This document shows, in pieces, positions 20,775-33,145 of a DNA stretch of 64,000 bases. The number at the start of each line of letters is the position of its first letter. Within the stretch, counting starts at the first letter, position 1. The stretch is taken from NCBI RefSeq assembly GCF_020509005.1, contig NC_063015.1, positions 3,968,001 through 4,032,000 of the forward strand, read 5' to 3'. The translations under genes and the position numbers were made by a program. The notes beneath the pieces were generated by a model that saw only the letters and a program-made list of their open reading frames with translations, had not been told where the DNA came from and made no database searches. Source of the DNA: Fulvia fulva. Lineage: Eukaryota > Ascomycota > Dothideomycetes > Mycosphaerellales > Mycosphaerellaceae.

Positions 20775-22985
20775 ATGGACTCGCACAGCAGCGCACAAGC
20801 GTCACGGCGATCCTCACACGCCGCAGCCAACAACGGAGCCACTGCAAAGCACGAATTTCAGGCCGTAGCACCGACACGACACATCGAGCGGCAACAGCGC
20901 CTACGAGAGAAGAAGCATGAGCTGGGTATAGCGCTATCGGAGATTTTCCTGGGCATCGCGATTGAGCGGAAGAGTGATTCCAAGGTCGATATCGGGTTTG
21001 CTTGTCATGATGGCACGTATAGCATTGACTTCGCGGGGCATACGCTCCGTACGGATGGGACGGACTCGCATGGTGATAGGGCTGCGTGTCCGACGAAGTT
21101 ACCGGAGGTGAGGGAAGAGCAGGGAAGGCGCTGCCGAGTATCTGGTCTGCGCTATCAAGGACTATGAGGCGACCAACTCGTATACATTTGTGGGAGTCGG
21201 ACTGTCACAAGAAGTTCTCGACATCAATCCGCAGATCGCGCCGAGGTTGTGGTTGGAGCTTGATATCGTGCCCCTATTGATTAAGGTGGAGGAAGGTGGC
21301 AGTCTGCACACCGCCTCTCAGATTGATGGCGTGGACGAGTTGGCGGACTCGATGGCGAGGAAGTGTCTGATGTATGTTGGACCCCTACCCGACGCTCACG
21401 CGCGTTGTTGGCTGATAATCTCAGGTTCTTCGGTCCCAGCTTCCAGCCGCGAGTGCAGGTCGGCTTCAGCAATAAGGTCGAAGTCGACCTGGCAAATCGC
21501 GCACGCTTAACATCGATCGAAGACTACAAGCGCACGGTTAGCGAGAGGACATGGAGTGCCGTCACCAAGTATGCTGCCGCACTGAAAGAGCGCAAGGTCA
21601 AGATTGCATTCTTCTCTGCCACGCCGCAGGGTGGATGGGTTGCGCTGATGCGACATGCTCTGATTCGATTCTACACATTGCTAGGTGTGGACTGCACTTG
21701 GTGGGTGCCAAAGCCCAAGCCCGAGATCTTTCGCATCACCAAGACAAACCACAACATCCTCCAAGCAGTTGCCGGCGACGATGAGCGACTCTCAGACGAG
21801 CAGGCTTCGGCGATCCATGACTGGGTCCAGATGAATGCAGATCGATTCTGGCTCAGGGACAAGGGCCCGCTGCAGCCTCGTTCAGAAGGTGGCGCCGATG
21901 TGATCATTGTGGATGATCCGCAAATGCCCAACATTGTGGACATCTCGAAGAAGGCCGATCCTGAACACCCTGTCATCTTCCGCTCCCACATCCAGATTCA
22001 AGCTGATCTGGCTGATACCCCTGGCACACCTACCGCTGGCGTATGGGACTGGTTGTGGCAAAGTGTAAAGCACGCCGACCTTTTCATCGCCCATCCTGTC
22101 AGCGCTTTCGTGCCTAAACATGTCAACAGGCGGGCTCTGGCGTACATGCCTGCGACGACCGATTGGCTCGATGGCCTTAATAAGGAGATTCGCGACTTTG
22201 GCAATGAGTATTACCTCCACGAGTTCAACACGGAATGTGTTCGCCAGCGGATGAATACCCTACAATACCCTAAGCGCGATTACATTGTGCAGATCGCACG
22301 CTTCGATCCATCAAAAGGCATTCCGGATGTTCTCGCCAGCTATGCCGAGTTGCGCCGTAATTCTGAACATTGCAGAGATAAGAAGGCAGATGAGACGCCG
22401 CAGCTCGTCGTCGCTGATCACTACTCTGTCGACGATCCTGACGGCGTCCGAGTGCTTAACCAAACTCTCGAACTCCTCGATGGCGAGTACAGCGACATCA
22501 AAGACAGCGTAGTCGTCATGCGCCTAGGCCCCACCGACCAACTCCTCAACGTCCTAATGCAAAATGCTCGCGTGGCCCTCCAGCTCTCCACCCGGGAAGG
22601 TTTCGAGGTGAAAGTCTCCGAAGGACTACACAAAGGCGTTCCCGTCATAGTCACCAAAGCTGGTGGAATCCCGCTCCAAGTCCAGCCTGAAAAGTCGGGA
22701 TTTCTGGTTGAGACGGGGGACTACAAGGCTGTGGCGAAGTATTTGGATGTGCTGTTTAGCGATGAGGAGCGGTATCAGGAGATGAGTCAGTTTGCGGCGA
22801 GTCATGTGAGTGATGAGGTGGGGACGGTGGGGAATGCGGTGAATTGGATGTATCTGGCGGATCAGCTGAGTAGAGGGGAGAGGGTCGAGCCGGGTGGAAG
22901 GTGGATTTGGGATCTGGTTAGGGATCTAGTTGGGGAGGGGAGGGAGGAGGGTGAGGTTAGGTTGCCGAGGAATTGGACGACGTAG
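20775..22985 (+). CDS. Trehalose phosphorylase (GT4 family, Neurospora ccg-9-like)
   Basis: Retaining trehalose phosphorylase, which reversibly splits trehalose with phosphate into glucose and alpha-glucose-1-phosphate in the cytosol. The main exon encodes the GT4 fold: SATPQGGWVALMRHAL, FIAHPVSAFVPKHV, QIARFDPSKGIPDVL in the donor half, and EGFEVKVSE, the E-x7-E motif of GT4 enzymes. Proposed exons are 20,775-21,048, 21,113-21,371 and 21,425-22,985, giving 697 residues, close to the family's roughly 700. The second intron (21,372-21,424) is clear, with GTATGT, CTGAT and CAG, and joins CLM to FFGPSFQPRV. The first (21,049-21,112, GTACGG..GAG) is inferred only because the frame must change between about 21,050 and 21,130; a frameshift is the alternative. 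The start is the first ATG, in a CA-rich leader. Confidence 0.88.
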
Positions 22986-25900
22986 GGTGTGTTGGGAACA
23001 TTCATGGCGAAAGGACACCACCAAGGCGTGTCCTCTCAGTCACGCAGGCCACAGTTGCTCAGTGATGAACCCGTATGTGAGCGTGCAAGCTGAGCATTCA
23101 CTCATTTTCAGGTCCTGACGTCACGCTGTGCCTGCTTCAACTCTGGAGCCACGAACACATTGAGGAGATCCCAGGCTGCAGGGCTGTTGCACAACATGAA
23201 AGCCACCTGTGCAATCTGCTCGGGGCCGAGGCATGTGCAATGTGGCACAGCTTTCGTCTTCGAAAACGTGTTCGTTTGACAGATTGTACAGGTGTCACTC
23301 GATCGACTCAAGATAGTTCCGCAGCACGTTGTCGAATTTGCAAATGGTGGTGCTACGGGCTCCCGAATGGCGCTCCCTTGGCGGATGTCGTGCAATGGTC
23401 TCATGCTGCGGCCCGCGGAGGGATGATGCGTTGCCGGGCCCCAAGGTGGCCTCGATGAGGCTCTGCTTTCAGCCCTGGGGTAGGGCTGTAGTACGATGAT
23501 GCCATTTGAATTGAGCCGCGTGCTGTTGTGTGATGTTGCTGCGCACGAGCGTAGTGAGCGGATTGGGTTTGCTTTGAGGCTGGAGCAGTGCAGACAACTC
23601 TTGGACTTGGATCGTGGTGCTGTTGTGTGACTCTGGATGGATTCACTCGGGTTGGATGTGGTCTCAGTACGTTGCGTGGTGTTTAGCCTCGTAGGAGTGC
23701 TTCGCATAGGGTAGAGAAGGTGAAAGTTCGCGTTTGCGTTTGGAAAGTATATTGTGCATACTGCTACTACTGAGACTAGGCTAGGTATTTCACAGGAGCT
23801 GTCGATAAACATGTCCTGCAAAATCCGGGAATCAAAGGGCACTCGCGGGAATGTGTGAATGGGCGGCGCCCGCCTGGAACGTGAGTTCATCAGCCTCACT
23901 TGATGTTGTCCAAGTATTGTTCCTCCAAGGCTTCGATCGAGTCGTGCCGGGTACTTTGTGCCGAACTGCTCTACATTACATGTTGGCCATGCGTGTTGGT
24001 AACCCGTGTCTCCAGCGGCCGGCTCCTTGGCCTTGCGGCGGGTGTATCGATGACATTCCTGCAGGATGGATGAGGGATCCGGCTCCTGGTTCCTGCTCGG
24101 CACATGGTCGACTGGCAGTGCAGTAGAGAGCACAGTGGCGTCTGTCAGGATTGGAGCATGGTTTCAGAGTCACGCCCCTTCTGCGAGGTGCTTTTGTCGC
24201 GCAGGGCTGCGACTGGGGCCAATTTTACTCCGACTCCGCCCTTCGATCGGAGCCGCGCTCGCTTCACAGATGGCCAGTCTTCAGCAGTGATTGGACACCT
24301 GTCAAGCGAGAGGGAAGGCAGCCAAAGGAAGGCGATGTATTCAGCCCTCAACCGGACACCAACACGGTCGAAAGTGCTGCGGACAGTTTGTGGAGACTGG
24401 CCTGGACATTTCGAGACGGCGGTTGTTGTAGTGTAGATAGAGGCACGAGAAAAGAATCAATGCTAACAGTGATCTGTTTCGGGATACCGAGCATGCAGCT
24501 GTGGAGGCTGCCGCCGTGTACCTGCAGATGTGTGAGATGTGGTGGTGTTGGTAGAGATTGGGTTGGCTGTGAGATCCCAGCTGGGCGGAGATGGATCGGC
24601 TTGCCGAGGCTCACGCTCGATCTGAGCACCGCAGCCGCGAAGCTGCCTTCAGCTTTCACTCACCTCTTGTGTGTACAGACATCATGCATCGTTGAACTGT
24701 CTGCGGCTGGAACTGAGATAGCGCTTCGGAGTCATTCACTCATGCAGGCGGCAATGACTGTTGACTGCCGGACAGCCGCCCAGACGGTACTGGCGGACTA
24801 GGCAACACAGGCATCAAAGTCACCTCAGGCACGCACCTTTCCGATTACCTGCCTGGAGAAAGATACATCTCCTCCTCTAGTCGCATGACTGTTGGTGCTG
24901 CGCGTCGTGCTGGACTCTTGTTGGAGGCTGAACCCTGTGCAATGGGTGAGTGCTTGTGCCATTCTAGCCGACCTTGTAGCTAACCCACTTCCTCTTGCAG
25001 GCCCTCCATCCTTCCCTCTATCCTATACCGTTGTAGCGTCAAGGTGGCAAAAGACCCATTCACCAACAGGAGCATTCGTCTTGTGAAGGCAGAAAGAGTA
25101 ACACAGCGTGTGACACAACGAGCTCCACTTGGCGGACGCTCTTTTCTGTCCAGATGTTGTTACTGCGCCCTGTCCTGAGGCCGCTTTGTGAGTACCAGGC
25201 ATCGCCCGTTGCACCCACGGTAAGTGTCAGGCAGACAGGTGCCCTTGGCTCTGCTGGTGGACATGACCAATGACATATAATGCTCTCTCTCATCCCACCA
25301 TATTTCATCCCATCCCACACAACTCAATACACATTACAGCAACGCATCCAGTACAAACAATCAGACATACACATACACCACCCAAGCTTCCATCAGCATC
25401 AACTTCACATACAACAAGATCAAGATCAAGAACAACATCACCAGCAACATGAGCCATATCTTCGACACCAGCGCCATACTCGCAGCTATGCCTCCTCCAA
25501 ATCATCCAAACGGCCCTACCCCAACCGACCCACCCAACAGTTAGGTCATGCTCAACAGCAAAACAAAAATTGGCACGAGCATCTTCTTATATCAGCAACT
25601 GCCAGAGGTCAACACAAATCAACACATCAACGGCTGGCCCTTTGATACTGCCCAGGCGGCAGGCACTCTTTACGATCATGGACGAAGTAGTCTTCAGGTT
25701 CGGAGATGGGCTGCTCTCAACAACCTCGATGGGACTTTATGCATAGCACGGGCTGGAGTTATTGTATCATTTGCTTGACTGCATAGCGAGGGGGATAGAG
25801 GGAACGATGCAGATGATAGATGTCCTCACGGACTGGCAGATGGCTTACAGCATCGGCTTCACTTTCACGAGTGGAAGGGAGTTCGTTGGCAGCATTATTT

Positions 25901-26513
25901 GACGGGTGTTAGCATAGTAGCTGCAGCGTATGAAAATAAAGCCGCCCTCGCGTGTACAGTATCGTGCGATCGCTCTGCATTCGTTCCATTGACTCATTGC
26001 CTAGTGTTAACGACGTTGGTCTCAAGATCGTGACTGGCATTGAGTCACGATTAGCGGCTGTACTGAGGTCGAGGCTATCTCCATTGCGCCTCTTTGGGCG
26101 ACCGAGAGGGCGAAACGTGAGAGCAGGCGGAAGGTTGGAGGGAGACGTCGTGTGTGACGTTGGAAGGATCTCCGTGGGTCAGCTTTCGGATGCATTGCTC
26201 CGAGGAGTGCCACAGGTCGTGGTGCGACAAAAGTCTTGGTGGGAGAAGGCGTGTCGACGTGTTTCCTGTTGTTGAAGGTGCTTCCCTGAACATCAACAAC
26301 GACTTGTTGTCGTCACATCCATTCACATATTGCTGTATTCTTCGCTCTGCCCGCAGCGCCACCAAACAGCATGAAAGGCACCTCAATCTGGTTCAACCGC
26401 CTGCGGTCTATCTGTTCATTACCTCCTCTATAACATGTTGCAGCTAGTTCAAGCCTCTCCTCTACATTTCTTGCACCTTACATCGCACTGCCGCTACGAT
26501 TGGCACCAGGAAA
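22986..26513. other. 3.5-kb stretch without a supportable gene
   Basis: Open frames here (the longest, 341 codons, at 23,108-24,133 on the minus strand) overlap in several frames and have no family resemblance or codon bias. Two places hint at transcription: a textbook intron shape at 24,946-25,000 (GTGAGT, GCTAAC, TTGCAG), and a CA-rich, leader-like run before an ATG at 25,449 that opens only 31 codons (MSHIFDTSAILAAMPPPNHP...). I cannot build a convincing protein from either. Confidence 0.5.
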
Positions 26514-27824
26514 CTAGGCACCCAGAGAGTCCCAGAGCGGAACACCATCCCGCGTGATCTCGCCAAGTTGTGGGCAGCTCGTACTGAGCAGTGGCGCGGC
26601 GACGTACTTAGTGATGAGCTCAAGCGGCACAGCCAACGTCTCCACTAGGTTGTTGAGGTAGTTTGGAGCCGCAAAGTTGACCACTTCCAGCACGAAGCAC
26701 AGCAGGTTATTCGCCTCCAGCAAGTTGATCCCACTTAGGATACCACCGACTGGATTCGACAAGTCCACGCCGGTGAAGGAATTGACCTTGCCAGTGTTTC
26801 CGCCAATGCTGCCAAATACTGGATATTTCAACACGAATGTGACCACATCCAGGTTCAGCTGCACCAGAGTGTAGTCCAGCCCGCGCTTGTACCAGTTCTC
26901 GGGGATACGCTCATGACCCTTGGTATATGTGAAGTTCTCCTGGTCTCCAGTCACTGCGTAAAAGCTCTTGAGGATATGTGGTGTCAAATATCCGGTTGGG
27001 TTTTCCTTGTTATGGTTGGCAAGGAGATTGCTAACAAAACAGTATCCAGTGTTACGAGCGATCATGCCGGTGACTGGACCATAGTAAAAGTATGGGTTGG
27101 TCGAAACACTTTGGTTCCAGCGTACCGCAGCGTGCTCGATCAGCACGTCGAGGGTTGCGGTGTCGTTGGTGTTCTCAGAGACCAGATCGTACAGGTGCTC
27201 GAAGTTCGTTAGGTTCATCGTGACTGGGTCGCCCGTCACGTAGAGATCGTTCCTCGTGGGCGATGAGTCTGCCTCGATGAAGTTATGGGAATGGCTGATA
27301 CCTCTGGGCTCGCCTACAGAGACAGCTTGTCAGCAACAATCAGCAATCAGAGCATCGAAGAGCATACCCAGGAGACCGAGCAAGTTTCGAAGCAAGTCCT
27401 GCACTTCTGGATCCGTTCCGCCGATCGAGAAGGATGGGTTCAAGGACACCGGATTGCCAGTCCATACCGTGCCCATCACAGCCAGGAGCCCGGCCAGCTC
27501 TATACTGACGCCGAACACCTCATTCATCGCGCCGATGGCCCCTAGCAAGGACACAACACCATTCCTGGGAATGTATCCATGGTTTGCCATAGCATTGAGG
27601 CCAGGACATGGACCTCTCTGGTCTCCTTCGCCTGGTGGCTGGAACTCATGTTCTCCCGTCACACTGATGGGCTCAGAAAAGTCGTCCAGAAGTAATCGCT
27701 TGTCCGGAAGGTTTAAGTGCAGGTCGTGTAGGTGTTCATGATGATTTGGTCCCGACAGCGCAACGACGCATTGCCCTAGGAGTCCGAAGACAGCCAGTAA
27801 AAGCCGAAAGTGGACAGCATACAT
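26514..27824 (-). CDS. Secreted heme-thiolate peroxidase (chloroperoxidase/peroxygenase family)
   Basis: Extracellular heme-thiolate peroxidase of the Peroxidase_2 family, which uses hydrogen peroxide for halogenation, peroxidation or oxygen transfer. Exons on the minus strand are 27,824-27,368 and 27,313-26,514, with a 54-bp intron (GTATGC, GCTGAC, TGTAG), giving 418 residues. A signal peptide is evident (FRLLLAVFGLLGQCVVAL). The heme-ligand motif GPCPGLNAMANHGYIPRNG puts the thiolate cysteine at about residue 73. After the splice comes ISHSHNFIEADSSPTRND, matching the distal E-x-D-x-S motif of the family. Hydrophobic Leu/Gly-rich segments follow, as in fungal long-type members. Exact chemistry cannot be told from sequence. 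The next gene lies divergently about 670 bp away. Confidence 0.92.
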
Positions 27825-28492
27825 GGTATGATCAGTGTCTCAAACATCGATGACCAAGGAGCCGGTTTTGACTGGTGTCTGGCTTTGGTACCTGCAGAAG
27901 TGTGCCTCGGCACCTCGCGTGGTGTCCACGCAAGGCTCTGCGAACCAATCTCCTGCTATCCAGCATCATCCGCATTGGGATCGACGGTTTGCTCACTACA
28001 CAGCTCGAGCCCCTTTGGACTGACTTGGCTATTTCTCGCGTACGTGAAGTAACATCGGTTCGGCCGCAATGCAAGGATGTTAGCCGACCCCGAACAAGAT
28101 CGCTCTACGGGCTCCTGGCGATTATCCGGCAGTGATGATTTCAGGTCCGGGAAGCTCCATGCACCATCCGAATACCGCATGGTTACAAGCCGAAAGACCT
28201 CACCAACTGTTTGGACGTGGGACCGCTTTCGGAAGACTGGTGGCTGTCTCTCATTGCGTCTCTTCGATATGCCGGCTGCGATCAATGTCTCAGCTACAAC
28301 TTTCCCAATCGGTAGCCAGGCAAGGTGCCCGGCCAGATCGACCATGCCCTCAATTGCGCCTTCTGGAAGACAGCTGCACATCTGGAGCCAGTTCCTACCT
28401 TTGCTGGATCGTTCCTCGTTGAGTTACGTTTTGCGTTCACCTCTGCCACGCTTCATGTTCTTTCGGGGTCGAATTCTTGGTCAGTGGACGTC
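27825..28492. other. Intergenic region between divergent genes
   Basis: 668 bp separating the start of the peroxidase gene (minus) from the start of the CFEM receptor gene (plus). Overlapping open frames (for example 27,956-28,381, minus) show no domain. It probably holds the promoters of both genes. Confidence 0.5.
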
Positions 28493-30320
28493 ATGAAACT
28501 GCTCTGGACTCTAGTAGGGCTTTTTGTGGTCTGTGTGGTGTGTCAGAATGCTACACAACAGGAGGAACTGGCTCGTGCCTTGGCGCTGTTGCAAACGATG
28601 CCAGAGTGCTCGGTAGGTCATGAGAGATTGCGGGCGGCATTGTATGATGTAGCTAATTCAAGGGTGCAGAAAGCCTGTCTCCTAGAGGCCGTGGCCGCGG
28701 CAGGAATCTCTGGAGCAAACCTTGATATTGCGTCCAGTTGTAGTGATACGACAGCTACTGCGAGCATTAAAGCATGTGCACGATCGAGCTGCACGATCCG
28801 CGAACAACTGAGTACGATTTCGAAATCCCTAAATACTGCGTCTGTCACTGACACTTTGAACTTTAGCATCGAAGAATATCACAGAGACGCTATGTCAACG
28901 ACCTACGCGAGAGGCTCCAACGATATCTGTTGCCAGTATAGTCGGCGGCGCGTTAGCGCTTGTGTGTTACATTCTGCGCATGCTCTCCAAGATATCGTTC
29001 CCTTGTGAAAGAGGGGCTCGTATCGATGCCGACCTTTGGTGGGATGATGCCACGATAAGCTTTGCTATACTGCTCATTATACCCATTACCGTTCTGTCGA
29101 ACATTTGTGAGTGGCCGATTGACGACCTGCAGTCTTCCATCTGCTAATTACAACACAGTGGCAGGACTGGGCGTGGGTAGGGACGTGTGGACGGTGCCTT
29201 TCGAAAACCTGACTGAAATCTTGAGGGTGAGTCTGTGCTCACTGTGTAGGTTATCTGCCTGGCTGACGGTGTTCGAGGTCTACTACGCCGATGAGATCAT
29301 GTACCTTGCAGCATTGCCGGTCATCAAGATCGCCATCCTATGCACTTACCTGCGGATCTTCCAGCAGAAGGCTTTTCGACAGCTTGTCTATGGTGCTCTC
29401 GCACTCAATGTTGCATATGCCATCACCTTCATCCTGATCACTGTCTTCCAATGCACGCCGGTTCGACTAGTAAGTTCTCGGTGATGTAATCACGGGCAGA
29501 ACATCATGGCTAACGCTGTATTGCAGGCATGGACACACTGGGACCAAGCACACGAAGGAAGATGCAACAACATAAACGCCCAATCTTGGGCCTCAGCCGC
29601 ATTCAACATCATCCTCGATGTGATTGTAGTCGGCCTCCCCATGCCAATGCTGTGGAGCATGAATCTAAATACCCGCAAGAAGGTGTTGGTCATGCTCATG
29701 TTTGGTGAGAACTCGAATGTCTTTGTGACGAGACTGCCCTGTGCTAACACCATTTCTCTCCAAGGGGTCGGCTTCTTCGTCACATTTGTCAGTATCTTGC
29801 GACTACGTCTGCTTGTCAGATTTGGTGACTCGCAAAATCTCACTTGTAAGCATTCTCGGTCATCTGTGACAGATTGAAGCTGATACGATACACAGATGAC
29901 TACAAGCAAGTTGGATATTGGACGATCATTGAGCTCGATACAGCCCTTTGCTGCGCCTGCATGCCTGGGATTCGCAATCTTGTGCGCAAAGCATTCCCAA
30001 AATTAATGGGTCAGTCCATGGGAGCCTCAAGCCGCGCTGTTACGCCAGGACTGTCAGGGCTGTCCGGGCGTACCGCAGTCGGCAGTGCTCTGGATAAAGT
30101 AAAAAGCGTTGACGTCTTTGTTCGTCCTAGGCACAGCGACGATGGCCACTTCATTCCGCTCCAGAATGTCAGCAGCCAGAACCTCAGCCATGAGCCTGAG
30201 GATGCCTACAGTACCCACGAAGCAGCCGACTGCACCATCAACCCCAACCACCATACCAGAAACTTCTCGCACCCGAGCTCGCCACCGCAGTCTGCGTGGA
30301 GGCCACTTTCACCAGTCTAA
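28493..30320 (+). CDS. CFEM-domain PTH11-like G-protein-coupled receptor
   Basis: Plasma-membrane receptor of the fungal PTH11 class with an N-terminal CFEM domain. Eight exons close one frame of 481 residues: 28,493-28,612, 28,670-28,811, 28,867-29,106, 29,159-29,226, 29,278-29,469, 29,527-29,704, 29,765-29,845 and 29,896-30,320. All introns (50-60 bp) are GT-AG and most have CTGAC/CTAAC-like branch sites. A signal peptide (LLWTLVGLFVVCVVC) leads into a CFEM domain (MPECSKACLLEAV ... KACARSSCT), then SKNITETLCQRPTRE and seven hydrophobic helices including VGGALALVCYILRML, GLGVGRDVWTV, YLAALPVIKIAILCTYLRIF and FNIILDVIVVGLPMPMLW. The cytosolic tail is rich in Ser, Pro and His. The CFEM has fewer cysteines than usual. 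The tail's last codons are uncertain because two other frames stay open past 30,320. Confidence 0.9.
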
Positions 30321-31778
30321 TGAGTCCATGGGCTCCAGTGGCACGGACGATACAACCGAACCAAGTGACAGCTCGAGAGTCAACAGGAGTGAGCAAGACG
30401 TATCGCCAGACGCAGCATCATATACACAGAGACGATTACACGGAAATGCAATTTCAGCTTCATACAACTCATTCGCGGCGTGGCCTGGAACTGGACGCGA
30501 GATTCTACATACGACATGACCGATGCTACTCGATTGAGGATTATTCCGTACGCGTACGAGGTCCGGAGAGGACACTACGGTACGCGCACACGCGCGTAGG
30601 TCAGGCTAATGTTTCTCAACAATCATCGGCTCCAAATGACGATCTGCGTGGGATCCCTGGCATCGGTATCTCTAGACCTGGACCCACGCAAGCCTGCCGC
30701 GACCCCCTGGCCGGCCTAGTCCTAGCACGAAGTGATAGTGACCACTTGCAGGCCACCCGTATACAGCCACGAATATACCGACAAGAAGCAGTAGCTAGCA
30801 TCACGCCTTCAGAAGCTCGCCGTTCCTTCTTCGTGTCAGCAAGGTATCCAAAACACGAATCGTAATCTCCTCGACGCAACAGTGTCTATGGCTATAGAGT
30901 TGCATATGGTGCCTGGAAAGGAAAGCCACCCGGGTGCGCGCCCGCGCGCTTGTTCTCGAGGAACTGGATTGTCTTACAGTCGCGATCTGATCCTGCTGCG
31001 GCGCAACTTGTGAGCATGCTGCATATGGTTGAGCTGCTGTCAAGCAGCGCGGATGCGCTCTCGGCGCTGGCAGTAATGGCACCTGCGAGTGCGAACGGTC
31101 ATCGACATATCCCACCACGCAACCTCGATCAGTCCGGTTAGAGGTACTTGTCACCGGGTTCCGACCACTTGGAGCATCGCTTGCACTCATTGGACCATCG
31201 CTGCTCTTATATTACTCACGAAATAGTGCTTGCATACACTCAGAGGTTTAAACTGGATGCATTGTGACCTGTTGGCGATTGATGATAAGAAATAAGAGAA
31301 TCAGATGCTTGACAGCCACTTGGGACGCACGGGAGAACGGATTGAAAGGAAATCTGGTGATGCAAACATGCTTCCAACGAGAAGAGTCCAGAAGGCACTC
31401 GGAAACCTCATATTTGCTGTGCCACGAACCACGGCGTCTATGAGACAAGCAAGTCATGCTCGGTACAGAATCCAACAGCATGAGGCTTGTGGGTACTGGC
31501 TAGCTGTCGAAGCTATTCGCAGCAGTCATCTCAGTGGCGAACGATAGAACCAGTGGGAAGGCGACGTCCGGCATACGTGAGGCTTGAAGGAGGAACGTGG
31601 AGATGAGCATTCGAGGAGTACATGCTGGAGTGACAGTGTTATCAATGTACGGGAACATCCACGTACTGCTCGCTCTGCTGCGCCTGACTTTCATGCTGAG
31701 TGTTTCAACATGTGATTGACCGGATGCTCCCTTCTCTTGACAGTTGAGGTGATGGGGAGGTGCCCTTGGTGAGAGCAG
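30321..31778. other. Intergenic region, no gene supported
   Basis: Open frames continue from the receptor tail (30,296-30,865 and 30,109-30,519, +) and on the minus strand (30,801-31,190) but none resembles a known family. They may reflect an alternative 3' exon of the receptor gene. Nothing else was recognised. Confidence 0.5.
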
Positions 31779-31780
31779 TA

Positions 31781-31936
31781 AGAGTTTGTTGCGCGTCGTG
31801 CACAGTCGCACGTCGTGCACAGCCCAATGAAAGTCAACTGTTGCCTAGGTGACATTAGTCGATACTTGATTGAGTAGGCCTAAGTTTAGTGGAGGTGTGC
31901 ACGACGTGCGACTGTGCACAACGCGCAACAAACTCT
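31781..31936. mobile_element. Mariner-type MITE with 41-bp terminal inverted repeats
   Basis: The left arm (31,781-31,821) and right arm (31,896-31,936) are reverse complements over 41 bp with one mismatch, starting AGAGTTTGTTGCGCG. Both ends abut a TA dinucleotide (31,779-31,780 and 31,937-31,938), the target duplication of Tc1/mariner transposons. The 74-bp centre has no coding capacity, so it is a non-autonomous element. The near-identity of the arms suggests it is recent or held as a hairpin. Confidence 0.8.
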
Positions 31937-31938
31937 TA

Positions 31939-33145
31939 GTCGATGCTGATTGGTCGGCGCGACCCGCACGTCCGCCCCACTTTCACACTTCACGTCCTCC
32001 ACGCGAAAGTAACAGCACATTCACTTGCATTGTTCATTGTCATACGCTCTTTGTCAGTAGGATATGCCCAACCTCATCAAATACTTCGTGTTGCAATCGA
32101 ACGTTTAACACCGAGAACATGTCGTCGTGCTGCCTTACCGTATCGCAGCGCGACCTCGCCAGCCCGAGCTCGGTGGATGATGGCATAGCTGGACAGAAGG
32201 CTATTGTACCTCAGGAGGTAGCAAATAGAGATAAGACGATGGGCAGCCTCCATGATCAAGCAACGTATGCTCGAGCACTGATGGCCTAAAGCGTCAAATG
32301 TTAGCATATCGTGAGCGGTTTGGGACAACTTCTCGAGGTGTGGTGGCTCTTGGCCTCTTGTTCTCTTGGGTCACCTTTTCACGACTCTTCCTGCCGACAC
32401 TCCCTCGGGTTTTCCATCCCGCGAATGGGGTAGGCCACAGGACCGCACCCCGGTGATACTCGTGTCAAAACCGGTACGAGTCTGCCGAGGTGCCGCGATG
32501 ATGAGACACCGCCGCAACCACCCAAAATGATTTGCCGCTGTGAGACGAGCAAACCATCGACCAGCCGAGACTGATCTACCAGGCAACCATCAACCAGCCG
32601 AGACTGATCTACCAGGTCTGGATGCTGGATCCGACATCTTTTGGACCTTGGTGTAGATCTACTTCAATGTACCGTGCCGCTGCGACTGTCGCCAGTCCAG
32701 CAGTTGAGCACAGTTGTAGGATGAGAGTGGTGTTGAGAAAGGAGGAAGCGAGAGGTCGAGATATGAGAAATACTTATGTGATCGCAGAAGCGCTAACTGC
32801 GGAACCTTCCGGCACTTTCGTGGCGGCCACAATCGGTTCATTAGCGCCATTTCCAGCATCGCGACCACGTGTCGCAAACGTAAGGAGACTTCGAGCTGCG
32901 CCACCACAGGAGTCTACATGATCCGTTCACTGCGATTCCCGATTTCTGTAATTCCTCATGTGCCAAATACGGACTGCATAAAGTTCCAACGCGCTTGACA
33001 CCGTGTTCATGCTGCATCGCCCACTCGGCCAAGCTCTCAGAGAAGTTCAGCCCACTGTCATCTCGTACACGGCCATCAGTAGCTGTACTGCGACTGCCCA
33101 TACCACCTCGATCCCCTGCGTCACCTCACGCGATTGATCAACCAA
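31939..33145. other. Intergenic region
   Basis: No supportable gene. It contains a 33-bp tandem duplication at 32,552-32,617. Open frames at 31,870-32,289 and 32,622-32,921 overlap others and show no domain. Confidence 0.5.
32552..32617. repeat. Tandem duplication, 2 x 33 bp
   Basis: The unit beginning AACCATCGACCAGCCGAGAC is repeated once directly, with a single early difference (ATCGACC versus ATCAACC). It is a simple local duplication in non-coding DNA. Confidence 0.85.

Noticed and set aside
23108..24133. 341-codon open frame on the minus strand
   Set aside because: It overlaps other long frames on both strands, has no domain, no leader and no codon pattern. High GC content easily produces such frames. 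The last 45 codons look slightly more protein-like but not enough to call.
24151..24801. 216-codon open frame on the plus strand
   Set aside because: Composition is Cys/Arg/Trp-rich as in random GC-rich frames, it has no start context, and it overlaps minus-strand frames of equal quality.
24942..25087. Short spliced frame around the intron-like 24,946-25,000
   Set aside because: Splicing gives only about 29 residues with no signature. The intron shape alone does not make a gene.
30296..30865. 189-codon frame following the CFEM receptor
   Set aside because: It could be an alternative tail of the receptor, but no splice site joins it cleanly and it has no domain. Left as an ambiguity of the receptor's 3' end.
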